Shown: piece after piece, positions 47,046 to 58,332 of the stretch | Position numbering within the stretch: position 1 is the stretch's first letter | How the letters are laid out: every line of letters begins with the position of its first letter | NCBI RefSeq assembly: GCF_030272615.1 | Contig: NC_081406.1 | Span: forward strand, 236,947,922-237,011,921 | DNA length: 64,000 nucleotides | Origin: Cryptomeria japonica | Lineage: Eukaryota; Streptophyta; Pinopsida; Cupressales; Cupressaceae | Direction: 5' to 3' | The notes under the pieces: model-generated | Databases searched by the model: none | Told to the model about the DNA's origin: nothing | Seen by the model: only the letters and a program-made list of their open reading frames with translations | Made by a program: the position numbers and the translations under genes

Positions 47046-48861
47046 AATACCACGACCTTCATATTTCAAATTCCTTTTTTTATGGAATTTATTTGTTAAT
47101 ATTTGGTAATAAAGTTTTAGTTGTTAATAATTGATAAACTTTAGATCATTTTTTTTATATAGTTATTAATAAGTTTTGGATTAATTAGTAATAATTATTA
47201 ATAACTTATTAATAATTATTATTAATGTAATTGGTAATAATTATTAATAAATTATTGATAATTATTATTAATAGTGAAGTAAATTTGGAAAATTTAATAA
47301 TTAATAGAGATTATCGTATGGTAGATTATTGTAAAAGAATGGGACCTCCCAATCCATTGAGGATCTAATTGATTCTTGGGCGATAAATTTAAGCTTACCT
47401 AAATCTTTAAGTCTTATGATTAATCCCAAAAGTGTAAACTAATTGCTAGTAACTCTATATTTAATTGTTCTTACAATAAGAGTAAACACTTCTTCATTTT
47501 GTATGCAATGACATTATTTTACCTTGCTTTTATTCCGCATTCATTATCTACATGCAATTGCTCATAAGTTCACAATTATCATGCCAATTGTAGAATAACG
47601 ATATTTCTCTTTTTTCAAATAGTATTTAAAGTTTAAATTGTGTACATCCATTTCATAATTATATTTTCAAGCATGATGTTAGTTTAGAAAACTAAACAAA
47701 GGAAGTTGGAAAACCAAAACTAGCAGCGTTCGGTATATACGGTGCCTCTGGGTCACGCTTACGGGTAATGCCATCGTGTTGAACTACTGCACTTAACGCC
47801 TAATAAAGCTGCATTAACGACGTCTGTGGCATCGTCCCTATAAATCATCGGGGAGTAATAAGGGACATTTGGAAGTTAAAATCCAAGGGGCGGGTAATCC
47901 CCCTTGGATCGATAATTTAATAAGATAACTTTTAAATGATTTTCACATCCGTTGAGATAAACCATAGTAAACCCCTTTTAGGGATGGTCAAGTTAAAAGC
48001 TCTCATGAAATTGATTTCTTTTTTTTGAAGGGATATTGGTGATTTGCAATTGGGTGCCGTTCATGATAAGTATTAGGATCTAGTTATTTTCTTTTTTTTT
48101 TTTTTTTAGGCCACAAGCAATAGGCCATCTTGAGCCTTCGCTTAAGTGCTACCATCGTGGGTAGCAACCGCAGAGAAACTGTCTGGGACACTAACCCTAG
48201 AAAGGGTTGCGTACCCACAAATTAGTTTACATCAAACCATAAATTAGAAAATAGAACTACATACTTTACGCCTTGATCCCGTGCCGAAGCGGGTATGTAG
48301 GCAGTCTTGGGACGGAGTTGTCCCTCGTACTCAAGCGTTCGTGGGTGGGGTCTAGGCTTGGTTGAGTAGAAATCCTAATTGAAAGATAAGATAATCAATT
48401 TAATTCAATGCATACTCGGAAGGAATCCCGAATGGATTCGCTTGACTTCTCGAGGCTTTAAGCCAAATTCCGAGGCGGAATTCAAGCTTGTATTATTTTT
48501 AATTACTCCTAAGGACAGCGACCTCGGTGCATTCTTGTTAGAAGAGTGTAGTACTTAGTGAGTGGCTCAAGACCCGAATGGTCCCGATGAGTCTAAGTCT
48601 CTAGCCAGAGCACCTCCTATCCCGTTTGGATGGATGCCTACCCCGTATGGGTAGATGCCTATCCCATATTGGATAGATGGAATTTTACGTCCCGTATGGA
48701 CAATTGCCTAACCCGTATGGTTAGAATCTCATCCCGGATGGATGAATGCCTAATCCTAATTGGATGGATGCCCAGAGTATGCAATTGAATAAAACATAAT
48801 GAAAAAAAATAATAATACTCAATTTTTTGTGGAATCAATTTTGGTGGGTTATTACAAAGAT

Positions 48862-50469
48862 TTCCCAATGACTTATTCGCACCCTCAATTTGGCCATCAG
48901 TCTGAGGGTGATAGCTTGAGCTAAAAGAAAAATTTGTGCCTAATCTTTTCCACAAGGTTCTCCAAAAATTCCCTACAAACTTGTTGTCCTGGTCAGATAC
49001 AATACTCAAAGGCAACCCATGGATTCTAACTATCTCTCTAAAAAACAATTATGCAATATAGCTAGCATCATTTGTGGTTTTACAAGGAATAAAGTGAGCC
49101 ATCTTACTGAACCTTTCTACCACAACAAACACACTCTCATGAATTATCTTTGTCTTGGGTAATCCCATGACAAAGTCCATACTCAAAATTTCCCATGGTC
49201 TACTTGGTAGAGACAAAGGTTAGTACAGCCCTGCATTTGTTGAGACTCCATTTTCTCTCTGACAAACAGTACAACTCTCCACAACCTTTTTGATATCAAT
49301 CTGCATCTTTGGCCAAAAGTAAAATCTGCTAACTAGGTCCAAAGTCTTATTTATCCCAAAGTGACCTCCTAAACTACCACCATATTTCTCCTTTACTACA
49401 TTATCCCTCATTCAATACCTAGGGATACATAACTCACATCCCTTTAACAAAAGACCATCTTGCAAGGTGCAGTCAAAAAATTCTCCATGAAAATCATTTG
49501 CAAACTCACTCCATACCTTATATACCTCCTTTAAATGTTGGTCCTCTTCATAAAATCCTTTGAGTGCTTCAACATCCATACTCTGCAATTGCACTTCCTA
49601 CATTGTTAACACCCTCCTACTTAGAGCATCTTATTGGCTACCCCTTTCTTCTTCTTGATGGTTAAGGTGTATGCTTGAAGACTTTCAACCCATTTCATAT
49701 TCCTATGATTGAGCTTCTCCTATCCATTCAAAAAAATAAGAGCGTAATTGTCAATATACAAAATAAACTCCTTAGGAAGCAAGTAGTGCCTCCACTTTTT
49801 CAGAGCTTCTATGATGGCATACAACTCTAAATCATATGAGGAATACTTCCTCTTTGCTTCATTTAGTTTTTCACTAAAAAAGGTCACTGGTCTCCCCTCT
49901 TGGCTCAATACTTCTCCTATAGCCAATCTACTTGCATCACATTCAATGATGAAGACCTTACTGAAATCCAATAATACTAGGACTGGGTACTTAGCAAACT
50001 TTTTGTTTTAAACACTCAAAACTCTTATCTTCTTCTTTGGTCCACACGAACTAACCTTACCATCACCCTTGATGATTTCTAACATAGGTGCACAAATATC
50101 ACTATAATTTCTAATGAATTTCCTTTAAAATGTTACCAAACCATGAAAACTTCTTACCTCTCTGGCTGTCTTAGGTGTAGGCCAGTTCAAAATAGCCTCT
50201 ACCTTAAAATAATCCATGTTCAAATCATCCTTAGAGATGACAAAGCCTAAGTGTACCAACTCCTACTTCACAAAGTCACATCTGTCTAAATTTATCATCA
50301 ACTTCTGCTCCTTTAGCCACTGCAAGACTACCTCCAAGTGTTTCAAGTGCTCCTCCTTGCTCTTACTAAACACCAATATGTCATCAAGGTAGACTACCAC
50401 AAATTTCCCTATAAACTCCTGCACCACTTCATTCATTACTCTCATAAAGGTTCTAGGGTCATTTGAAAG
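48862..50469 (-). pseudogene. J2 pol, middle segment: RT end, RNase H, integrase
   Basis: On the minus strand from 50469: RT with [14 protein letters not shown] (near 50390), connection region HGLVTF near 50145, RNase H CDASRLAIGEVLSQEG (about 49950) and ALKKWRHYLLPKEF, TAG before EVQLQSMDVE as in J1, integrase zinc finger (GGHFGINKT and CTVCQRENG, 49370-49240), and core with VSDQDNKFVGNFW and YHPQTDGQ up to solo LTR M. Stops and frameshifts are present. The segment is bounded by M on the left and K on the right; 50465-50469 (GAAAG) is K's target duplication. Confidence 0.85.
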
Positions 50470-51721
50470 TGTAGCGTCCTAAAATTGCGACACTTGCAAT
50501 TTCGACTGCATTTCGGTCTTCACGATGGCGACACAACACGCAACCTGAATGGAGACCCTGAAACTTGCTCACGACACTGAAAACTGCATTTTTCAAGTAC
50601 CCTGGCCTGAACCTCCTTGCACCCTGCTGTCCCGGGAGGTGGGACCAGAGCGCCCAGCACCCTGGTCCCTCAGGACCAAGGCGCCCAGCGCCCTGGTCCC
50701 CAGGACCATGGCGCCCAGCGCCCTGGTCCCTGGGTCCTATTTTGGGCCCGATCTCCTAAGGGGCTCGGGTCTTTTTGTTTGCAATTTGGAAATTAACTTT
50801 CCTGGTCGGCCTAAGGTCGGGAAAATCAGTCTATCAGCCCTAAATGACAAGTATATAAACTACATTTTCCTCTCTCATTTGGGGAGATGGAAAAAAGGCG
50901 AAAGCAAGATTCAAACATTCAAACATTCAAGCATTCAAGCATTCAAGCATTCCTTCTAAGTCTCCATTCAAGGCTAAGTGTTGCATTCAAGACAAGGATT
51001 CAACCATTGAAGAGGAGATCACATATTACATGCTACAACATACAACATACAACATCTAAACCTTCGCACATAAGGATACAAACATCCTTAGAACAAGGTA
51101 TTAGTACTTGTTTTACAGTCATTTACATTTACAGCTCTTGCTCATTTCTTAGTTAATTCCAAAACCGGGGTTTGACCTAAAGGCAAACCCCTAATTCCTA
51201 ACCCCCCAATCGTCTTCGCTTTTCTGTGTGTAGATTGCAGGTACGCAGCTGGAATTGAAGATCTAGAATCCTTGTGCAGAGACGAACAGATCCCCCTTCG
51301 TTTCGCGGATTTTTCGGAGGACCGTGGCGCCGGGCGCCATCGTCCTGACAACTTTTGCTCAAATTCGCAGGACAGCGCCGTATCGACATTTTACTGCTAA
51401 TTCCAGGTCCGCAGCTTCATACTGTATTCCTATCTCAGTTTATAAGCGAATCTTTATCACTTTCTATGCATGCTTAGCTTAATTCTTCTATCAACATTCT
51501 TTACAAAAGAGGGTAGCCTTGCTGTCTTAACCCTTGAAACACACTTAGCATCCAATCTTGCATTGTGTGGGATTGGATCTTGTGGGTTTCAACCCCTCTT
51601 TTGAATGTAAAGTCTCTCCCCTAAGTGAAAACCATCGAATCCTAGCGAACCTCCCTTCTCTCTCCTCGGAGTTGGAAGAGGGGAGAACAACTAGGGTTCG
51701 ATCACGATTTTCCGCTTTACA
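50470..51721 (+). mobile_element. 5' LTR of K
   Basis: TATATAAAC at 50852-50860 is a convincing TATA box; transcription would start shortly downstream, near the CTCTCTC at about 50870. Upstream are three GC-rich hairpin units (50641-50730) built on GGACCA...GGCGCCCAGCGCCC...TGGTCC. Downstream is a short ATTCAAGC-type tandem repeat (50909-50950). A further hairpin of related sequence lies at 51318-51345. The LTR ends TTTTCCGCTTTACA. Confidence 0.9.
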
Positions 51722-51724
51722 TTT

Positions 51725-51743
51725 TGGTGAACCCGACGTGAAC
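51725..51743 (+). promoter_or_regulatory. Primer binding site candidate of K
   Basis: TGGTGAACCCGACGTGAAC lies three bases after the 5' LTR end, the position and TGG start expected for a tRNA primer site. The cognate tRNA is not identified here; it is clearly not the initiator-Met type used by the copia and J elements. Confidence 0.65.
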
Positions 51744-52893
51744 ATCCTTTCTGATTTTTCATGCTTAGATCTGAAAAAATTGATTACATTTCCATGTTTG
51801 ATCTTTTGCAAAATTTTAGAGGTGATTGCATAAAAACCCTAAATTTTCTTTTTAGTAATTGAACTTGCGAAATGTCTAAATGTTAATGCTTGTTTCAGAT
51901 CTGCCCTTCTATTACAAATTATCAATTCATATCTATGCTTTAATTTTGAAAATTAAGTGGTTGAGTGTCAAAACCCTAATTTTTGAAACCCTCTTGATTC
52001 AACCTTTGTCCGACAATTTCACTGATCAAAACATCTCCAAATCAGCTGTAACTTTGGATTCCGCAATAGAATCACAATATCTTTCATCCCTGAAAATTTG
52101 GAAAAAAGTTGCGAGGACCGTGGCGCCGAGCGCCATCGTCCCCGACATTTTTTCTGAAACTTCGGGAGCAAGATCTTACTGTATTTTCCTGCTAAAATCT
52201 AGAATTTTGGCTGATTTTATCAATTTTCACACCTTCAAAATTACAGTCAAAGTTAGTCTTGTGATTGCTTGGATTAAGGCTTCTAAACATTCAAAAATCA
52301 TTGAAATTGAAATTTTGTGTCAAAATTGTGTTCTTACTGTCCTAAATCTGAAAAGTGTGTTTGCATTCATTCGAAATTTCAGTGCTTTATTCAAATTCTT
52401 GCATTTTGTGATCTTTGAAATTAAATGCTTAATTACAACAACTTTAATTTCCACTTTCAAAATTGAATTTTGCGTGAAATTGAGTCAATTTTCAAATTTC
52501 AAAAATTTGCATTGCTCTTGGCATTCCCTCTAAAATCATCAAATTCAAAATTTCAGTTTCCCTCTCTTTTTTCAAAATTCAAATTTTGCATTTTTCGACA
52601 ATCTTGGTAGGGTTCAATTTCGAGATTGCAACTTTAATTTGGCCTATCTACAGATCATAAAATCACTCAATTTTTTCAGATTAGCTCTAAAATCATCATA
52701 CCTTTCATCCCTGCAAATTTCGAAAAAAGTTGTAAGGACCGTGTTGCACTCCGGGCACCACGGTCCCGGACTTTTTTTTCGAAATTTCGAGAGACTGTTG
52801 TGATTGCATTTAACAGCTTAAATCCACAAGATTGGCTGACTTTACTGAAAATTGCTACCTCTAAATTCAAAATCTTCTCTCTCTTTCTAGTGC
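51744..52893 (+). other. 5' leader of K with repeated hairpin motif
   Basis: A 1.15-kb AT-rich leader between primer site and gag start. It contains two copies of a block of about 100 bp (about 52083-52190 and 52700-52800), each with CTTTCATCCCTG, GAAAAAAGTTG and a GC-rich palindrome (52113-52141 and 52735-52768) related to the one in the LTR at 51318. Such a leader could carry packaging signals. No gene is supported; the long open frame 51880-52533 has no domain and biased, LTR-like composition. Confidence 0.7.
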
Positions 52894-55800
52894 ATGAGTT
52901 TTACAACAATAAGCCCTACTTACACTATTCCCATTAGACGAAGCCGTAGAATTAAGTCTTTCCGAGGTTTAACTACTGAGGAGACGGAACCTAATTTGAA
53001 TAGCCTTTTTAACGAGGACATGGGTAATTCCTCTAATCCTCCTAATGATGAAGAAGCTCTCCATGAGGTTTCTGTAGAACAACTTTCGAAATTGGATAAC
53101 CAATTTGATGATTTTCGACAATGGATGTCTCAAGAATACCCTGATAGTCAAGCTCTTCCTTTAATTGAGGGTCTAAAACATATGCTTCAAAGTGATAAGA
53201 ATGGAATTGATATTTTGCGTGGTATTGCACACATCGTGGATTCGAATGTGATGCCTATGAAGAGTTGTGCTGAAAATTTAGGTTATACACAACCTCCTAC
53301 ACAAGTCAATCATTCTATTCCTTTGACAACTTCTATTGCTAGCATACCTACCTTTACATCAAACATAATGGCTACTTCTACACAAGACATTCCTCCTATG
53401 ATCACCAGTCATGGGGGCAACCCTTCTTCTTCAGTTAACCCTCTTCCTTCATTCAATCCGACTTCTTCATTCATTCCTTCAATGAGTGTGCCTATTACAT
53501 CTCCACAAATGAACATGATGCAAGGGGGCAATTCGTTTAACCATTCCATTCCTCCTTGTAGTGTTCCTCCTGTCCAATCATCTCCTATGTAACTATCATA
53601 GGGTCCCACCACCTTACTCTCTACCTTCTTTCAATAACATAACACCTCCATCGCAATCTAACACATCTAATATCAACTCTTCGACTGAAGCGACCATTAA
53701 CAATCTTGCACAAACTGTCTCTTCTTTACAGCAACAAATTGCCTCTATGAATCAATCTAAGTTTAGTGTGCCCACATTGGACGTTGCGAGCCCACTTTCT
53801 CTTGACATTGTTCGAGCTATTCCTCCTAAACATGTTGAAATCCCGCATTTGGAACTTTATAATGGTAAAGGAGATCCTCTAACACATGTTAAGACTTTTC
53901 AAACAATATGTACCGATTTTGCTTATGACCAAAGGTTGCTTGCAAAACTGTTCACTAGAACATTAAGAGACAAAGCCCTACAATGGTATTGCTCGTTGCC
54001 TTCCTATTCTATTACTTCTTTCGAACAACTTGCAAATGCTTTCATTCAACAATTTCAAAACAATATAAGTCCTAAAGTTACTTTGATTGATTTAATGCAT
54101 TGTAAACAAGGTGTTAAAGAAAAAGTGAATGATTTCATTGGTAGATATAAGCATTTGTATGCTCAAATTTCTTTTCCAGTGCCTGACAATGATATTCAAA
54201 GAATCTTTATTTCTAATTTACAAAAAGATACTCGAGACAAACTTCTGTTTTCTGAGTTTACTTCTTTCCAACAGTTGTGTGCCACTCTTCACAATTATCA
54301 ACTGACTGTGAGTCAAATGGAACAATCACATCCTATGGCTCCGAGTGATAAGGGTGATAGCAGTCAACAACCATTGGGAAAGTTTAAACCGAACAGAGAT
54401 TCCATCAAATTCAATGAAAACATCATCAACAACAATGTGAATGCAGCATCAGGTGTGCCTCCTATTTCTAAATTTTTCAAGAAAGAAAGAAAGTATACTC
54501 CTTTGAATGAATCATTGCATAGTATTATGAATAAGTTATTGGAACAAAATGTGCTTACTCTTCCTCCTATAAGGCAAATTGATCCTGCAAAGATTACTTC
54601 ACCTTATTTTGATAACAAATCTTTTTGTCAATTTCACCGTCAGCCTGGGCATGATACTGAAAAATGTTTTTCTTTAAAGGGTAAAATTCAAGATTTGATT
54701 GATAACAATACTATCTTTGTTTCTGGAGTGAATGATAAAGGCAACACATCTATAGCTCCTCCTAACCAAAATCTTCAGATTTTCACCGATCCATTGCCTT
54801 CTCATACCTCTAATGCAATTGAGGCTAATGATTCCTCTCTTTCATCTGATGGTCTTGTGTCTATGACTCCGAATGTGATTAACTTTGTAGAGCAGCAAGA
54901 AATCCCTAAAGAACCTTCCATCACATTTGATTCCAATGAAACTATCAGGGCACCTGATGGTCCTTTATACATAGTTGCAAAAGTCAAGAATACACCTTGC
55001 CGTGGAGTGCTTATTGATCCTTCGTGCATGGTTAATGTTATTACTGAAGAATTTCTTTTTACTTTGCAATTGAATCAAGTGATATATGACAAAATAGATG
55101 TGATTGTGAAATTATTTGATGCATTTTCTTCTCCTGCAATTGGTTCTATTACATTGCCTATTGAAGTTCATAACAAATCCCTTGATATGAACTTTGCTAT
55201 TATTCCATCTTCCGAACAATTTCGTGTGAAGCTTGGCTATCCTTGGCTATCTTCCATGAAGGCTATTGCTTCTCCTATTCATAAGTGTTTGAAATTTCCC
55301 CATAATGGTGAAGTTGTTACTGTCAATCATAGTCTCTTTAAACCAGCTGAAAGAACTTCTAGCGTTCCTATTGATTACTTTTGGCCTAAACAATTCCAAT
55401 CTCTTCCTCCGCGAAGTGATCATCTTTTTAAATCTTATCAAAAGTGGAAAACAGATATGATCCTATCTCTAAGTGAACCTAGAACACCTAAACTTGACAT
55501 TCCTATCATTCTTGAGAAGGAAGTTCTTCCTTTGAAAGATAAAACTAATGTCTTTCCTCAAGAAGATTCCCAACCCATCCCTATGGATGTGACTATGTCT
55601 ATGCCTAAGAAACTTCCTAAGAGTAGACCTATACCTCCTCGTCATGATGGACTTGGTCTTCTCCCTAAACCAAATATTCCTCCTTTATATGGAGCAGTTC
55701 CTCCTCCTTCTTTTTATAGAGAGAAGAGACCTTCTTCTTCTCCTATTATCCAGCCTAAGAGACCACAACCTAAACACCCAAGTGCTAAGGACGAGAACAT

Positions 55801-56335
55801 TCCTCCTCCTCAATCTTCTCCACTTCCTACTAAGACTAGACGAAATCATTCTGCACGTGAACGCCGACGAAAGCGTCGTCTTAGGGCTCAAGTAGCCGCT
55901 TCTCAAACTTTGCAATCTCCAAAAACACCTTCAACAAGCATTAGTCCATTTTCTCCTCAGCCGGACATTGAGCCTAAATCTCCTAAACATAAGATGCATG
56001 ATGGTCTTGATCCTGTGCGAGTTAAAGATCCTATTTTTATAAATCTTGATGACGATATAGATGAAAATGTTATGCATGATGAAAATGTTACTCCTCTTGC
56101 TTCTGATAGTGAATATGAACTTGTTGATGTTGATAACCATTTATCTAATGAATTTTCTAAAGCACTTATCCTAGCTCCTAGACAAGAACAATGTGGCTCG
56201 GAACATGAACATAGCCCTTGTTTGGATCTTGTGATAGCTCCATCTACTGTGTTGGATGTTCCTCCTCTAGCGTGTTCCTTGCCTTCCCGAAACACTGATC
56301 AGCAAGATCGGGGGGTAGATGACATGCTAGACTAG
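52894..56335 (+). pseudogene. K gag-protease (Tat/Athila-like), one frameshift
   Basis: Start at ATG 52894 (MSFTTISPTYTIPIRRSRR). The frame breaks near 53590 (stop after QSSPM) and continues in the +1 frame to 56335, about 1140 codons in all. Order: acidic and Pro/Ser-rich N-terminus; gag core 53860-54320 (HVKTFQTICTDFAYDQ, LRDKALQWYCSLPSYSITSF); knuckle CQFHRQPGHDTEKC near 54626; retropepsin-like domain 54960-55330, where the expected D-G-G-S active site reads IDPSCMVNVIT; then a Pro/Lys-rich and acidic tail (RERRRKRRLRAQVAA). The remaining frame is clean, so decay is slight. The role would be particle formation; protease activity is doubtful. Confidence 0.85.
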
Positions 56336-57080
56336 TTACATTAGCATAGCAGATTCTTTCCTCCTCTCTTTCGTTACTTCTTCTATATGTTATTCTCATT
56401 CTTCTATTTGTTGTCCTTAGTGTTGTCTACTAGAGGACGATGCAAAGCATTGAGATCTCTCGATCTCTCTCATGTTGACTCAAAAGACACATGTGTTCCC
56501 TTCTTCTAGGTGACCTTCCTTGATTGGGGAATGAAGAACAATTATGCATACATACATATGATATATATACATGACTTATCATACAGCATACTGACCCCGA
56601 GGAAAGCGAAGTCACCTCGTGCTTTGTGTTTTGTGTCTATTATCCTTGGGTTTATCTCACACTTGGGGGCTAAATCCTTGCGATAACGTGCTGCTTTTCC
56701 TTTCTCATTTCTTATGTGTATCACTACGTTAAAACAATCACCCCCGGTGAGGCATGTGCGATCGCTTTAACATAGGGGGGCATACATCCCGTTCATATCT
56801 TTTCAAGATACTTGAAAATTTCTTGGTAAATTTAGCCTTGCCTTGAAAATTTTTGATATCTTTCTTGCATGACTCATAGTGAGGGAACCTTACTACTGAC
56901 AGTCATGGTTCTCCCTTGTGATCTTCCCTTTTACTTTGTCAATCAAAGTCGTAAGATCCTTAGTCCACTGGGGGCTTGGTGTATCTTGCCTCCTTGACGT
57001 GGTGAAAGTCTTTCAATATTGTTTCCTTGTACTTTACCGGAAGTATGAGCATACATACTCCCGCTAAAGTGGGGGCTAAA
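56336..57080 (+). other. K 3' noncoding region and polypurine tract
   Basis: 745 bp after the gag-protease stop with no coding content recognised. It holds several G-rich phrases such as CTTGGGGGC, ACTGGGGGCTTGG and TAGGGGGGC, and ends in the polypurine tract AAAGTGGGGGCTAAA (57066-57080), directly before the 3' LTR. Confidence 0.8.
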
Positions 57081-58332
57081 TGTAGCGTCCTAAAATTGCA
57101 ACACTTGCAATTTCAACTGCATTTCGGTCTTCACGATGGCGACGCAACATGCAACCTGAATGGAGACCCTGAAACTTGCTCACGACACTGAAAACTGCAT
57201 TTTTCAAGTACCCTAGCCTGAACCTCCTTGCACCCTGCTGTCCCGGGAGGTGGGACCAGAGCGCCCAGCGCCCTGGTCCCTCAGGACCAGGGCACCCAGC
57301 GCCCTGGTCCCCAGGACCATGGCGCCCAGCGCCCTGGTCCCTGGGTCCTATTTTGGGCCCGGTCTCCTAAGGGGCTCGGGTCTTTTTGTTTGCAATTTGG
57401 AAATTAACTTTCCTGGTCAGCCTAAGGTTGGGAAAATCAGTCTATCAGCCCTAAATGACAAGTATATAAACTACATTTTCCTCTCTCATTTGGGGAGATG
57501 GAAAAAAGGCGAAAGCAAGATTCAAACATTCAAACATTCAAGCATTCAAGCATTCAAGCATTCCTTCTAAGTCTCCATTCAAGGCTAAGTGTTGCATTCA
57601 AGACAAGGATTCAACCATTGAAGAGGAGATCACATATTACATGCTACAACGTACAACATACAACATCTAAACCTTCGCACATAAGGATACAAACATCCTT
57701 AGAACAAGGTATTAGTACTTGTTTTACAGTCATTTACATTTACAGCTCTTGCTCATTTCTTGGTTAATTCCAAAACCAGGGTTTGACCTAAAGGCAAACC
57801 CCTAATCCCTAACCCCCCAATCGTCTTCGCTTTTCTGTGTGTAGGTTGCAGGTACATGGCCGGAATTGAAGATCTGGAATCCTTGTGCAGAGACGAACAG
57901 ATCCCCCTTCGTTTCGCGGATTTTTCGGAGGACCATGGCACCGGGCGCCATCGTCCCGACAACTTTTGCTCAAATTCGCAGGACAGCGCCGTATCGACAT
58001 TTTACTGCTAATTCCAGGTCCGCAGCTTCATACTGTATTCCTATCTCAGTTTATAAGCGAATCTTTATCACTTTCTATGCATGCTTAGCGTAATTCTTCT
58101 ATCAACATTCTTTACAAAAGAGGGTAGCCTTGCTGTCTTAACCCTTGAAACACACTTAGCATCCAATCTTGCATTGTGTGGGATTGGATCTTGTGGGTTT
58201 CAACCCCTCTTTTGAATGTAAAGTCTCTCCCCTAAGTGAAAACCATCGAATCCTAGCGAACCTCCCTTCTCTCTCCTCGGAGTTGGAAGAGGGGAGAACA
58301 ACTAGGGTTCAATCGCGATTTTCCGCTTTACA
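57081..58332 (+). mobile_element. 3' LTR of K
   Basis: 1252 bp, the same length as the 5' LTR with no indel noticed. TATA box at 57463-57470. Compared with the 5' copy I count about 27 substitutions, mostly C/T or G/A and many at CpG (for example GCGACAC against GCAACAC near the start). It ends TTTACA, followed by GAAAG and the J2 RT. Confidence 0.9.

Larger units (their letters stand above)
45043..48856. mobile_element. M: 3.8-kb solo LTR, probably Tekay/Del-type gypsy
   Basis: It starts TGTCACAACCC and ends GGGTTATTACA, imperfect inverted termini, and is flanked exactly by AAGAT (45038-45042 and 48857-48861) inside the J2 integrase. No coding, primer site or polypurine tract is inside, so it reads as one LTR left by LTR-LTR recombination. 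Very long LTRs with a TGTCAC start and TTACA-type end are known in Tekay/Del chromoviruses; the family call is from memory of termini and size. A TATA-like TTATAAAAG lies near 45380, suggesting + orientation. Inside are tandem repeats, a long TA tract and GC-rich islands. An alternative is a LARD-like element with unseen LTRs. Confidence 0.75.
50470..58332 (+). mobile_element. Element K: complete LTR element with gag-protease only
   Basis: Two LTRs of 1252 bp each (50470-51721 and 57081-58332) with TGTAGCG...TTTACA termini, target duplication GAAAG on both sides, a primer-site candidate, a 1.16-kb leader, one gag-protease coding region and a polypurine tract. No RT, RNase H or integrase is present in the 5.4-kb interior. 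The gag style (CxFHxxxGHDTExC knuckle) fits the Tat/Athila branch of Ty3/gypsy. I count about 27 differences between the LTRs, almost all transitions, so it is the youngest dateable insertion here. It looks non-autonomous, relying on another element's pol. Confidence 0.9.

Noticed and set aside
45043-48856. M as a DNA transposon because of its imperfect inverted termini
   Set aside because: The 5-bp duplication, TG...CA ends, TATA box and size fit a solo LTR, and no transposase is present.
50549-50959. Open frame in the K LTR with repeated PSALVPG-like motif (also 57250-57570)
   Set aside because: It lies in the LTR across the TATA box and only reflects the GC-rich tandem hairpin units.
51880-52533. 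217-codon open frame in the K leader
   Set aside because: No domain, composition like the surrounding AT-rich leader, and a GC-rich hairpin crosses it. It looks like a chance frame.
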